Source: Lentisphaerota bacterium (lineage in GTDB: Bacteria > Verrucomicrobiota > Lentisphaeria > Victivallales > Victivallaceae). Taken from it: a stretch of 34,609 nucleotides of DNA. The stretch is from assembly GCA_015061685.1 (NCBI GenBank), contig SUWD01000026.1, forward strand, positions 1-34,609, written 5' to 3'. The position numbers and the translations under genes were made by a program. Positions 1-7,411 of this stretch are shown in pieces (the first letter of the stretch is position 1; each line of letters starts with the position of its first letter). Under the pieces are notes generated by a model. That model was not told the DNA's origin, searched no databases, and saw only the letters and a list, made by a program, of their open reading frames with translations.

Positions 1-216
1 ATATTACAACATGATTATAAATGCAATTTAAATTTTTATGCACTGGATATTGAGACTATTGTAATTTCATTAATATCTCCTCGGAAAATTGAAACTTATA
101 TATATTGCACGCCATTTCCTCATACGGTTCCGGGGGATTCTGCTGAAAAAGAAACAAAGTTTACAGAGTTGAAGAAATGGTTTTTCCAAATGTGGCACAA
201 GCATAAAATACAATAA
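1..216 (+). CDS. C-terminal part of an unidentified protein
   Basis: An open frame runs from the first base of the window to a TAA at 214-216, giving the last 71 residues of a protein whose start lies outside. The tail is rich in Lys, Phe and Trp, ending in a basic stretch (FFQMWHKHKIQ). I recognise no family. It has the same AT-rich composition as the next two genes, and the intergenic repeat begins 35 bases after its stop, the same arrangement seen after those genes. That shared context is the main reason to treat it as real rather than a chance open frame. Confidence 0.5.
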   Translation: MLQHDYKCNLNFYALDIETIVISLISPRKIETYIYCTPFPHTVPGDSAEKETKFTELKKWFFQMWHKHKIQ

Positions 217-250
217 CACAGGGAAATTAATTTGGTTAATTGGTAGTAAT

Positions 251-363
251 TGGTGCCATTCTACATATCTTTATGATAGACAATTTGTTACATGGAAATT
301 ATTCTCTTTTTTTATTTCCGCTTGACAAAGTGGATTACGGATGGTATATTACTTGCAGCGTTG
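251..363 (+). repeat. Promoter-bearing intergenic repeat, copy 1
   Basis: This 113-bp segment matches 1177-1288 with one substitution (277 versus 1203) and one base less in a T-run (seven T here, six there). It contains a near-consensus sigma-70 promoter, TTGACA at 322-327 and TATATT at 345-350, with a 17-base spacer. GGAAAT and ATTTCC flank the T-run as a short inverted repeat. A diverged third copy starts at 2033. Confidence 0.9.
322..350 (+). promoter_or_regulatory. Sigma-70 promoter in repeat copy 1
   Basis: TTGACA (322-327), 17 bases, TATATT (345-350). A perfect -35 and a 5/6 -10 at optimal spacing. Transcription would enter the ~200-base stretch before the exported protein at 564. CCGCTT and AAGTGG around the -35 form an imperfect inverted repeat that could be an operator. 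Confidence 0.65.
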
Positions 364-426
364 GTGTGAAAAACAAAAGCGGGTGGAAGTTTGCGTTTTG
401 AGCAACGATAAAAGAGAATAATTTAA

Positions 427-558
427 TTGCAAACACATAATGGAGAATTGTTTACACAGAATGGCACCATCTGCCATAAATTTCCTGCAAGAGGAGAAAT
501 TCAAGGAACTATGTCGGCAAATGGTTATCGTTATACGTCAACCCTTATATATGAGTGA
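427..558 (+). CDS. Possible 43-residue ORF or gene remnant
   Basis: The 364-563 interval contains no clear gene. One frame is open from a TTG at 427 to a TGA at 556-558 and encodes 43 residues. Internally, an ATG at 511 is preceded by AAGGA, giving a 15-residue peptide (MSANGYRYTSTLIYE) that stops 5 bases before the ATG of the next gene. It could be a leader peptide translationally coupled to 564-1172, the tail of a decayed gene, or chance. A frame from 440 that runs deep into the next gene is less likely. Confidence 0.2.
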   Translation: MQTHNGELFTQNGTICHKFPARGEIQGTMSANGYRYTSTLIYE

Positions 559-563
559 TTACG

Positions 564-1172
564 ATGAAATATCCTATATGTTTATTAATTATTATTTTCT
601 TAAAATTTTCCATAGCGGTTGCCGGAACGGTTGCAACGGATGCCACCATATCTTGGCCGTTGACATTGCAAAAGATCGAATCTATTTGTAACCAAGGGAA
701 TTATGATAGCGCTTTTAATGTATTGACAGAAACATATACGCAATACAAGCTTTCCACCCAAAATTTTGAGACATACAATATGCTGACCATATATAATTCG
801 ATTCGCTTTTTCAATGATGATTACCGGCAGCACAAGTTTTTTGCAGATCTTAAAGGTGAGATTACAGATATCCTTCCACCTCTATTACAAAGAGAAATTT
901 CAGAAGGTGTTGCCATTGAATTGATAAAATTCTGGTATTTTTCCGGTAACAAAAAACGGGCTTTCGATTTCGGTAAAAACATCGAAAAACAAAATATCAA
1001 ATTCATTCATGGCAAATCATTTATTTATAGTTTTTCATTTTACGACATTTTGGATTTTGAAATAAAAAACGGTAATTCGTTTAATGCGTTAAGAGTTTTG
1101 AATCATCTCTTTGTATATACAGAAGAAGTTTCTTTGTCAGCGTATATTAAAATGTTGTTTTCCATCCTGTGA
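564..1172 (+). CDS. Exported protein of unknown function, possibly helical-repeat
   Basis: A 202-residue protein starting MKYPICLLIIIFLKF. The hydrophobic N-terminus followed by small residues (AVAG) is a plausible Sec signal peptide ending near residue 20. I prefer the ATG at 564 over the GTG at 555 because it gives the cleaner signal peptide; no strong ribosome site supports either. The mature part alternates aromatic and amphipathic segments (for example NYDSAFNVLTETYTQY) and looks helical, reminiscent of TPR-like repeats, but I cannot assign a family. The gene stops 4 bases before repeat copy 2. AT-rich codon use sets it apart from the genes after 2284. No paralogy to the neighbouring exported protein is evident. 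Confidence 0.6.
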   Translation: MKYPICLLIIIFLKFSIAVAGTVATDATISWPLTLQKIESICNQGNYDSAFNVLTETYTQYKLSTQNFETYNMLTIYNSIRFFNDDYRQHKFFADLKGEITDILPPLLQREISEGVAIELIKFWYFSGNKKRAFDFGKNIEKQNIKFIHGKSFIYSFSFYDILDFEIKNGNSFNALRVLNHLFVYTEEVSLSAYIKMLFSIL

Positions 1173-1176
1173 AAAA

Positions 1177-1288
1177 TGGTGCCATTCTACATATCTTTAT
1201 GACAGACAATTTGTTACATGGAAATTATTCTCTTTTTTATTTCCGCTTGACAAAGTGGATTACGGATGGTATATTACTTGCAGCGTTG
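1177..1288 (+). repeat. Promoter-bearing intergenic repeat, copy 2
   Basis: Near-identical to 251-363. It starts 4 bases after the stop at 1172 and carries TTGACA at 1247-1252 and TATATT at 1270-1275 with a 17-base spacer. The next gene starts 28 bases after the repeat ends, so this copy is well placed to be its promoter. Confidence 0.9.
1247..1275 (+). promoter_or_regulatory. Sigma-70 promoter in repeat copy 2
   Basis: TTGACA (1247-1252), 17 bases, TATATT (1270-1275), 41 bases before the ATG at 1317. The leader carries a good ribosome site (CGGAGGT) ending 5 bases before that ATG. Confidence 0.7.
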
Positions 1289-1316
1289 ATGGAATTGGTG
1301 TCATTCGGAGGTCATT

Positions 1317-1961
1317 ATGAAAAGTATATTTATTATTGCATGTTTGTTTATATTCCAATGCTCAATTGTAAAAGGAGAAAATTCCCTGAAAAATTTTTCG
1401 AAATTCTGCGATTGTTGTTCAAGTATTGACATTCTCGCGAGAAATTTTACTTCGCAAAGTCAAAAAGATACACTTTCCCGGGTCAACAACATTGTTGCAA
1501 TTTGCACAAAAATCAATGCAAGACGTAAGGTGCTAGACTACCTGTCAAAAGGCAAAATACCCAATGACAGATTAAAAAATTTTATTGTTATTGAATGGTG
1601 TGCTGATATATTGCCTTATCGTGCACTTTATTGTGGTGAGAAAATTTATTTTGTAAAAATAGATTATTCTGGTATAATGAAGGTGCTGCAATTTGATGAT
1701 AAAAACTTGCAGAATAATATAAAGAAGATAAAAACAACCATTGCTGACTATAGAGAATGGGGAAATCTGTCTTTGTCTGGACGTGGAAGCGTTTTTTGGT
1801 TTATTACTGATGTTCAAACTGATAAAAGCATTGTTATTCATGATTTAGCAATGGAGGTATCGCGGCACAGTAAATTAAATGATGAGGACATGAAATTGCT
1901 AAAGATTTATAATGAGTGCTTAAAACTGATTGATGATATTGGTATAAAAAGGTGGGAATGA
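1317..1961 (+). CDS. Exported protein or lipoprotein of unknown function
   Basis: A 214-residue protein with a strong ribosome site (GGAGGT) that fixes the ATG at 1317. The N-terminus MKSIFIIACLFIFQC is a hydrophobic signal; Cys15 after IFQ is a weak lipobox candidate, and a signal peptidase I site near residue 20 is the alternative. The mature region has a Cys-rich patch (CDCC, residues 32-35) and then mixed alpha/beta-looking sequence; no catalytic motif is recognisable. It lies directly downstream of promoter repeat copy 2, and a diverged third repeat follows its stop by about 70 bases. The AT-rich base use matches the two upstream ORFs. Surface or periplasmic immunity-type or effector-type proteins are possible roles, but that is speculation from context only. 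Confidence 0.65.
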   Translation: MKSIFIIACLFIFQCSIVKGENSLKNFSKFCDCCSSIDILARNFTSQSQKDTLSRVNNIVAICTKINARRKVLDYLSKGKIPNDRLKNFIVIEWCADILPYRALYCGEKIYFVKIDYSGIMKVLQFDDKNLQNNIKKIKTTIADYREWGNLSLSGRGSVFWFITDVQTDKSIVIHDLAMEVSRHSKLNDEDMKLLKIYNECLKLIDDIGIKRWE

Positions 1962-2032
1962 TCAGGGAATGTAAATCAGTCAAAATTTCGCATCAAAGAA
2001 AAAGAACGATTAATAAATTATAAATGGTTAAG

Positions 2033-2083
2033 TGGTGCCGTTCTATTGTATGTTTATGATAGCACATTTGTGACCATAATTTC
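2033..2083 (+). repeat. Diverged third copy of the intergenic repeat (5' part)
   Basis: The first ~50 bases resemble the start of copies 1 and 2: TGGTGCCGTTCTA, then TTTATGATAG, then CATTTGT. The promoter half is not recognisable here. It begins 71 bases after the stop of the preceding exported protein, so each of the three AT-rich ORFs is followed by a copy. Confidence 0.6.
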
Positions 2084-2152
2084 AATTTGTCAGATTGAAT
2101 GCACACTGTTCTGAAAATGAGTGTGCGTTTACTTTTACAATCGTCAAAGTCA

Positions 2153-2248
2153 GAAAATTTCCCGGAATATTCCGCTCCCGGTCTTGATTTAACGTCAATT
2201 GTGGAGTATTTTAAGTTGCGGTAATCAAGATTGATTGCCGCATTTTCT
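2153..2248 (+). promoter_or_regulatory. Promoter-hairpin leader element, copy A
   Basis: Aligns without gaps to 4055-4150 with 10 differences in 96 bases. It contains a perfect 12-bp palindrome CGGAATATTCCG (2163-2174); a candidate promoter TTGATT (2184-2189), 17 bases, TATTTT (2207-2212); and an 11-bp inverted repeat GCGGTAATCAA / TTGATTGCCGC (2218-2228 / 2231-2241) with one mismatch that would be a G-U pair in RNA. The hairpin would sit at the 5' end of the transcript of the gene at 2284. The ribosome site AAGGAG lies about 8 bases before that ATG. Confidence 0.7.
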
Positions 2249-2283
2249 ATAACTGAGGATTTTTGATATAAAGGAGCGGTCAA

Positions 2284-4038
2284 ATGCGTATCGGTTATTT
2301 CAAACACTGGAGCCAGCCTCCATATACATTCGTGGAATTCCTCGAGGCAGAGGGAATCAAAATCGAAAAAATCGACTATTCCAAACCCCGTTATCTGGAA
2401 AACTTCGATGTGGCCCTGATCGAACAGAATGGATTCAACGACTATATCGAAAATGATGAACCGTATATCACTGACTGGGTGAAAAGGGGTGGTATCCTGC
2501 TTTTCATGCATCAGGATTATCAGCGCTGGGCTCCCTCGTTCCTGCCCGATGAATTGGGCTGCGTAATGCTTATTCACCGCCATATCCCCACTCTCAATAC
2601 CACGTCGGCACGCATCAATAATGAGGGCGATGATCCACTTTACATGAATTACATGATGCCGTGGCCGGAAAACAGCGGTAAAGAACTTTTCAACTTCCCG
2701 GAAAAAATCACTCCGGATGAGATGATCGACTGGCGGGTCCCCTGCAACAGTTTCCGGGTGGCAAAACCGACAGACGGACACGATACCACTGAAACTTTGC
2801 GTACCGCCGCACAATCCTGCTTCCTCGCTCCGGATGCCTGGGAAGTTCTCGGCTCATATATGGATCCCGGCGTGCGTGACGGAGCATTGCTTCTGCGTGG
2901 AAATCTCGGCAAGGGTATGATCTTCCTCTGTCAGCTGCTTTTCCCGGAAGTGAAACCTGCCGATGGCGACCGCTGTATCGCTTTCTGGAAAAAATTCATC
3001 CGCAATATGACCGCATATTTTGAAAGATTCAAATCCGGTGCCCCGGCTCCGGAAATCCCCGCACCGGGTACTCTGGAGCAGAAAAACATCTATAAACTCT
3101 GTATCCACATGCATTCACTGGATTGGTTCGCCGCAGACTCATCCCCCGGCACGATCAATGCCATTATGCGTTACATGGGCTTTGACATCTGTTCTCTGGC
3201 GGTCAAAGATGTATCATCATACAACGGCAAACTTGATCCGGCAAAATATTCCGATGACAAAGTGCTTTTCCTTGACGGTCAGGAGTATCATCCTTTCAAC
3301 TGGAATGACCGTTTCGATCATGTAGGACATAACAACTATCACATGCTTCCCATCGGTATCGATCCGGATGCTTACACCCCGGAATACACCTGCAGTTTCT
3401 ACGGCGATGAGGAAGTGAGTGCGTATTTGAAAAAAGCGATCGCCTATGTTCATGAGAAAAACGGTGCCGTCTGTGCCACTCACCCGACCGGAGTGGATTA
3501 CTGGTTTGATTACGATTATGATGCCGTGGATAATGAACCTCTGCATTCGCTGGAAAACGATAATATTGAAAAATTCTGGCTCAAGGGCGGCAGGATCGCG
3601 GCAATGGGCAGTGTTGACCTCTACGGTTTACGCCGTATGCTCGATGTGCCGGTGGTGAACTTCATCTATCTGCAGGGTGAAAAACCGTGCCGTGACAGTG
3701 TCGTTAAAGCGATCCGCAATCACCACACCATTGCGGCGATGTTTTTCAACGAAGCGGATATTACTCTCGGTGACAGGATCCCCGGAGATGTCGTTTCCGC
3801 AGAGGAGGTGAAAAATTCGGTGCTTTCAGTCAAAGCCGCCGCTTCCAAAGGGGTGATCAAAGAGGTCAGAGTCTATTCCGGCAAAGAGGTGATTTTCCGC
3901 ACTCATCCGGACAGCGTGAAAGTCGATCTGCAATTCCCGATGAAAGATGTGACACCGGATAAATTCATCCGGGTCGAGGCAGAGGGTGAAGATGCAGGGA
4001 AAATTCTGATCAGCACACCATTCTTTATCGGTGAATGA
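2284..4038 (+). CDS. GATase1/ThuA-like plus PHP-like two-domain protein
   Basis: A 584-residue soluble protein without a signal peptide. Residues 1-245 look like a flavodoxin/GATase1-type fold similar to ThuA-like and beta-galactosidase trimerisation domains (hydrophobic strand ending FDVALIEQNG, then RGGILLFMHQDYQ). Residues ~268-500 carry spaced putative metal ligands in the style of PHP hydrolases: His275 and His277 (HMHS), Glu334 and His336 (GQEYH), His400 (THPTG) and Asp445 (GSVDLYG), where the final ligand pair would normally be Asp-x-His but here is Asp-x-Tyr. The C-terminal ~80 residues look like a beta-rich accessory domain. A metal-dependent hydrolase acting on a sugar or phosphoester is plausible; the substrate is unknown. 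Start: ATG at 2284 with AAGGAG upstream. It shares its promoter-leader sequence with the MATE gene that follows, so the two are probably co-regulated. Confidence 0.75.
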   Translation: MRIGYFKHWSQPPYTFVEFLEAEGIKIEKIDYSKPRYLENFDVALIEQNGFNDYIENDEPYITDWVKRGGILLFMHQDYQRWAPSFLPDELGCVMLIHRHIPTLNTTSARINNEGDDPLYMNYMMPWPENSGKELFNFPEKITPDEMIDWRVPCNSFRVAKPTDGHDTTETLRTAAQSCFLAPDAWEVLGSYMDPGVRDGALLLRGNLGKGMIFLCQLLFPEVKPADGDRCIAFWKKFIRNMTAYFERFKSGAPAPEIPAPGTLEQKNIYKLCIHMHSLDWFAADSSPGTINAIMRYMGFDICSLAVKDVSSYNGKLDPAKYSDDKVLFLDGQEYHPFNWNDRFDHVGHNNYHMLPIGIDPDAYTPEYTCSFYGDEEVSAYLKKAIAYVHEKNGAVCATHPTGVDYWFDYDYDAVDNEPLHSLENDNIEKFWLKGGRIAAMGSVDLYGLRRMLDVPVVNFIYLQGEKPCRDSVVKAIRNHHTIAAMFFNEADITLGDRIPGDVVSAEEVKNSVLSVKAAASKGVIKEVRVYSGKEVIFRTHPDSVKVDLQFPMKDVTPDKFIRVEAEGEDAGKILISTPFFIGE

Positions 4039-4054
4039 CCTGTGCCAAAATCAG

Positions 4055-4150
4055 GAAAATCTGCCGGAATATTCCGCTGCGAGTCTTGATTTAATATCAA
4101 TTATGGAGTATTTTAGGTTGCGGTAATCAAAATTGATTGCCGCATTTTCT
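4055..4150 (+). promoter_or_regulatory. Promoter-hairpin leader element, copy B
   Basis: Second copy of the element at 2153-2248. Palindrome CGGAATATTCCG at 4065-4076; TTGATT (4086-4091), 17 bases, TATTTT (4109-4114); hairpin arms 4120-4130 and 4133-4143 with loop AA instead of GA. The palindrome, both promoter hexamers, their spacing and both hairpin arms are unchanged between copies; the differences fall between them or in the loop. It precedes the MATE gene, whose ATG is 18 bases beyond the repeat. Confidence 0.7.
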
Positions 4151-4167
4151 GTATCGGAGCAAAAATC

Positions 4168-5559
4168 ATGGCAGGAATTACCGGAATAGGAAAAAGTAAT
4201 TCATATCAGGTGGATATGTGCAACGGTCCGCTTTTCGGGCAGATCGTCCGTTTTGTGATCCCGCTTATCATCTCCGGGCTGCTGCAATTCTTTTTCCACT
4301 CTACCGATCTGATCGTTATCGGCAGGCTCTCTTCGCACCGGGCTCTGGCTGCCGTCGGCGCCACCGGTGCTTTGACCATGCTGATGATAAATATTTTCAT
4401 CGGACTTTCCGTGGGAACCAACGTGCTGGTGGCACGCTATCTGGGCGAGCAGAACCGCAAGGATATCTCCCGTACCGTCCATACGGCGATCACCATCAGT
4501 CTCGGCGGCGGTCTTTTTCTTGCCGCCGTCGGAATATGTTTTTCCAAGCCGCTTCTGACGCTCATGGGGACGCCGCCGGATATTCTCGATATGTCGGCTC
4601 TCTACATGAAAATCATTTTTGCCGGTATGCCGGTGCAGATGCTCTACAACTTCGGCAGTGCCATTCTGCGGGCGATGGGAGATACGACCAGACCCTTTTA
4701 TTTCCTGCTTACCGGCGGGATAATCAACGTCCTGCTCAATCTCTTTTTCGTGATCGTTTTCAAATGGGATGTCGCCGGAGTGGGAGTTGCGACCGTCATT
4801 GCCCAGGGAATATCCGCTCTGCTGGTAAGCCGGGTGCTTCTGAAAATGCGTGGTCCCTGCCGGGTCAAACTGCAGGGGTTGCACATCCGCTGGAAAAATT
4901 TGCGTGAGATGATGTGGATCGGAGTTCCGGCGGGATTTCAGGCATCATGTTTCTCGCTCTCCAATATGCTTATTCAGTCCTCCATAAACAAATTCGGCAG
5001 TCTTGTTATCGCCGCAATGACCGCCAGCGGCACACTGGAAATGCTTGCTCACATCGCATTGAATGCCATCGGTCAGGCGGTGGTGAGTTTTGTCGGACAG
5101 AATTACGGCGGCAAAAAGGCCGGCCGGATAACGAAAAGTATTCAGATATGTCTGACTCTGGGAATACTTTGTGCAATAATGATCGCCGTGATCTTACTCC
5201 TTTTCGGAGGATTTTTCATTGGGATATTCAACACCGATCCGGAAGTTATCCGTTACGGTATTGAACGTTTCCGGGTCACTTTGCCGCTGCTTTTCCTCTG
5301 TGCGGTAATGGAGATCGTTACCGGTGCTTTGCGCGGTTTGGGAAATTCGGTAGGTCCGACGGTGATTTCGCTTTTTTGCATCTGTGCGTTGCGGGTAGTA
5401 TGGCTGTTTACGATCTTCCGGGTCTATCCGACGTTGTTTGTTCTGCTGGTTGGTTATCCGGTGACGTGGCTGCTCAACGTGATCGGAGTATCTCTGCTGC
5501 TGCGGCATGTGCTGAAAAAGATCATGCCGGGATTGAAAGAACAGACAGCTTCGATCTGA
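4168..5559 (+). CDS. MATE family multidrug/organic cation efflux transporter
   Basis: A 463-residue integral membrane protein with about 12 predicted membrane segments in two similar halves, the normal MATE length. The N-terminal half has the family features: a basic cytoplasmic start, FVIPLIISGLLQFFFHSTDLIVIGRL, then AVGATGAL and the VGTNVLVARYLGEQN loop; the second half repeats this (FVGQNYGG). MATE proteins expel drugs, flavins or metabolites in exchange for Na+ or H+. It belongs to the NorM/DinF-like group; the substrate cannot be read from the sequence. The start at 4168 follows a weak site (CGGAG). The stop is 4 bases from the convergent PBP2 gene, with no obvious terminator between. 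Confidence 0.9.
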   Translation: MAGITGIGKSNSYQVDMCNGPLFGQIVRFVIPLIISGLLQFFFHSTDLIVIGRLSSHRALAAVGATGALTMLMINIFIGLSVGTNVLVARYLGEQNRKDISRTVHTAITISLGGGLFLAAVGICFSKPLLTLMGTPPDILDMSALYMKIIFAGMPVQMLYNFGSAILRAMGDTTRPFYFLLTGGIINVLLNLFFVIVFKWDVAGVGVATVIAQGISALLVSRVLLKMRGPCRVKLQGLHIRWKNLREMMWIGVPAGFQASCFSLSNMLIQSSINKFGSLVIAAMTASGTLEMLAHIALNAIGQAVVSFVGQNYGGKKAGRITKSIQICLTLGILCAIMIAVILLLFGGFFIGIFNTDPEVIRYGIERFRVTLPLLFLCAVMEIVTGALRGLGNSVGPTVISLFCICALRVVWLFTIFRVYPTLFVLLVGYPVTWLLNVIGVSLLLRHVLKKIMPGLKEQTASI

Positions 5560-5563
5560 AAAC

Positions 5564-7411
5564 TTACCGGTTAAGCAGATACTGCCGGAAAAATTCAGCG
5601 GCAAGAGGGGCGCAGGTCCGTCCGCCGGAGCGACCGTCCTCGATCGTTATCGCCAGAGCGTAACGGCGGTTTTCGTGGGAAACAAAAGCGATAAAGTGGG
5701 TAATATTACGCATATTTGCTCCGGAACCGACTTCCGCAGTACCGGTTTTGCCGTAAACCTGAAGTCCGTTGACCATACCGTGTCTGCCGGAACCTCCGGC
5801 AGAATTGACCACCTGAAACATGCCCTCTTTAACAATTGCCAGATGTTCCTGTGAAATCTGTAAATTTCCGGCAGCAACCGGGGTTCTTTCAAAGCGGGTA
5901 ACGCCCCGGTTGTCCTTTACTTTAAGCAGAATATTCGGTCGCCAGACGGTTCCTCCATTGGCGATGGCGGCGGTGTAGATCGCCAACTGCAATGGTGTTA
6001 CAGAGATGATTCCCTGACCGATGCTCAATAATGCTGTATCATACTCATTCCACCGGGTTCCATAGCGGCGTTTTTTCAGTTCCGGATCGGGCATATCTCC
6101 GGCACTCTCCGGCAGCGGCAGGCCGGTTTTTCTGCCGAATCCGGCATTTCCCAATCCGGCTGCCAACTCTTTCCTGCCGACTTTGACGGCGTGATGGATC
6201 ATATAAGTATTGCAGGATTTTTCCAGAGCTTTGATCATATTCATATCATCGCCGTAGTAGCGGTGTGCTGAACAGCCGATTTTGGCATTGCCGATGTAAC
6301 TTTCCCCGGGGCAGTAAACAATTTCCTCCGGATCGACTCCGCAACGCAGGAAATTCAGACACATCAGCGGCTTGATGGATGATCCGGGCGGATAGATCGC
6401 CTGGAATGCCCGGTTGATAAGCGGTTTTTCCGGGTCGTTCTGCAAACTTTTGTAGTATGCCGGGTCAAGTTTCGGGGTGAATTGGGATATATCCATCCGC
6501 GGAGAACTCGCCGCACAGATGATATCCCCGTTATCGGCATCGACCACCACAAAAGCTCCGGTGGCATCGTGAAGCAATTCCTCTGCCAGTTTCTGGGCTT
6601 TGCTGTCAATGGTCAATATAACATCATTTCCGTGGATCGGTTCCCGTCTGCCCAGCAATTCTTTTTTTGCGTAACCGATATTATTCACCTGAATGACCGA
6701 TCTCCCCGGGAATGCCCGCAAACCGAGCATCCCGCCGTCAAAAGCATCAAAGGCTCTCTCCGCTCCGCTTTTACCCTCGATATCCGGATTGTAGTAGCGG
6801 CTGAATTCCCCCCGGTCAGCGGCTTTGGAGGGGTCTGCCGCCCTTGCATAACCGATCAGATGTGCCGCCGTATCATACATGGGGTATATCCGGACCGGAG
6901 AAATTTGTACGTCAATGCCTTTCATCTCCCTTGAGGCTTCAAAGATCCGGGCAAGTTCACTTTGGGAAAGGTCTTTGAAAACGGTTATCGGCACGCCCGG
7001 ATAGTGCATCAGATGGTAGGCAAAGTCATTCAGAAGCGGGAATTCCTTCCGCCCGGAAGCAGCGGCGAGCTGTGCCGCACAATCAAACATGTATCCGGCG
7101 GTTTTCTTCCTGCCGCCCTGGTGCATCTCCGAAGGGAAAAAGAGCAGATCGTAAGCCTGCCGGTTGGCGGCAAAAATTTCACCGTCGGCCGAGAGTATTC
7201 TGCCCCGCAAGCCGGGAATACGCACCCATCTTTCCGATTGCCGGGCAATCTGTTTGCGGTGATCGTCCCCATGATGCAGCTGGAGAAAATACAAACGGAA
7301 AATCAGCACTCCGAAAGCCAGAAGAAAACATACCCCTAGGATGACCACCCGTAATCTGCCGTCATCCAGGATCCCCCCGTCAACTCCGTCACGGTAACGT
7401 CTTTTATTCAT
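5564..7411 (-). CDS. mrdA: Penicillin-binding protein 2, elongasome transpeptidase
   Basis: A 615-residue class B penicillin-binding protein that cross-links peptidoglycan during lateral wall growth. Residues ~20-45 form a single membrane anchor; the pedestal follows (RIPGLRGRILSADGEIFA near 65); the transpeptidase domain has all three motifs: Ser344-Ser-Ile-Lys347 (SxxK), Ser399-Cys-Asn401 (SxN) and Lys555-Thr-Gly557 (KTG). Size and motif spacing are normal for PBP2. It is the last gene of the icd-ATPase-mreC-mreD-mrdA series; its ATG overlaps the mreD stop in an ATGA quartet (7408-7411), so it is translationally coupled. rodA is not next to it in this window. Confidence 0.95.
   Translation of the reverse strand: MNKRRYRDGVDGGILDDGRLRVVILGVCFLLAFGVLIFRLYFLQLHHGDDHRKQIARQSERWVRIPGLRGRILSADGEIFAANRQAYDLLFFPSEMHQGGRKKTAGYMFDCAAQLAAASGRKEFPLLNDFAYHLMHYPGVPITVFKDLSQSELARIFEASREMKGIDVQISPVRIYPMYDTAAHLIGYARAADPSKAADRGEFSRYYNPDIEGKSGAERAFDAFDGGMLGLRAFPGRSVIQVNNIGYAKKELLGRREPIHGNDVILTIDSKAQKLAEELLHDATGAFVVVDADNGDIICAASSPRMDISQFTPKLDPAYYKSLQNDPEKPLINRAFQAIYPPGSSIKPLMCLNFLRCGVDPEEIVYCPGESYIGNAKIGCSAHRYYGDDMNMIKALEKSCNTYMIHHAVKVGRKELAAGLGNAGFGRKTGLPLPESAGDMPDPELKKRRYGTRWNEYDTALLSIGQGIISVTPLQLAIYTAAIANGGTVWRPNILLKVKDNRGVTRFERTPVAAGNLQISQEHLAIVKEGMFQVVNSAGGSGRHGMVNGLQVYGKTGTAEVGSGANMRNITHFIAFVSHENRRYALAITIEDGRSGGRTCAPLAAEFFRQYLLNR

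Noticed and set aside
440..691. 83-codon plus-strand frame with ATG
   Set aside because: It overlaps the start of the exported protein at 564 for more than half its length and has no ribosome site at its ATG; the longer signal-peptide protein explains the region better.
251..1288. Integron gene cassettes with attC sites
   Set aside because: The repeated element is a promoter unit without the paired core sites of attC, and no integrase is in the window; the layout is only cassette-like.
2153..2248. Known riboswitch class at the twin leaders
   Set aside because: The conserved RNA part is one simple hairpin of about 24 bases at the transcript 5' end, with no multi-stem core or known motif.
1993..2814. 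273-codon minus-strand frame
   Set aside because: Most of it is antisense to the hydrolase-like gene at 2284 and crosses the promoter-hairpin element; the sequence shows no family features.
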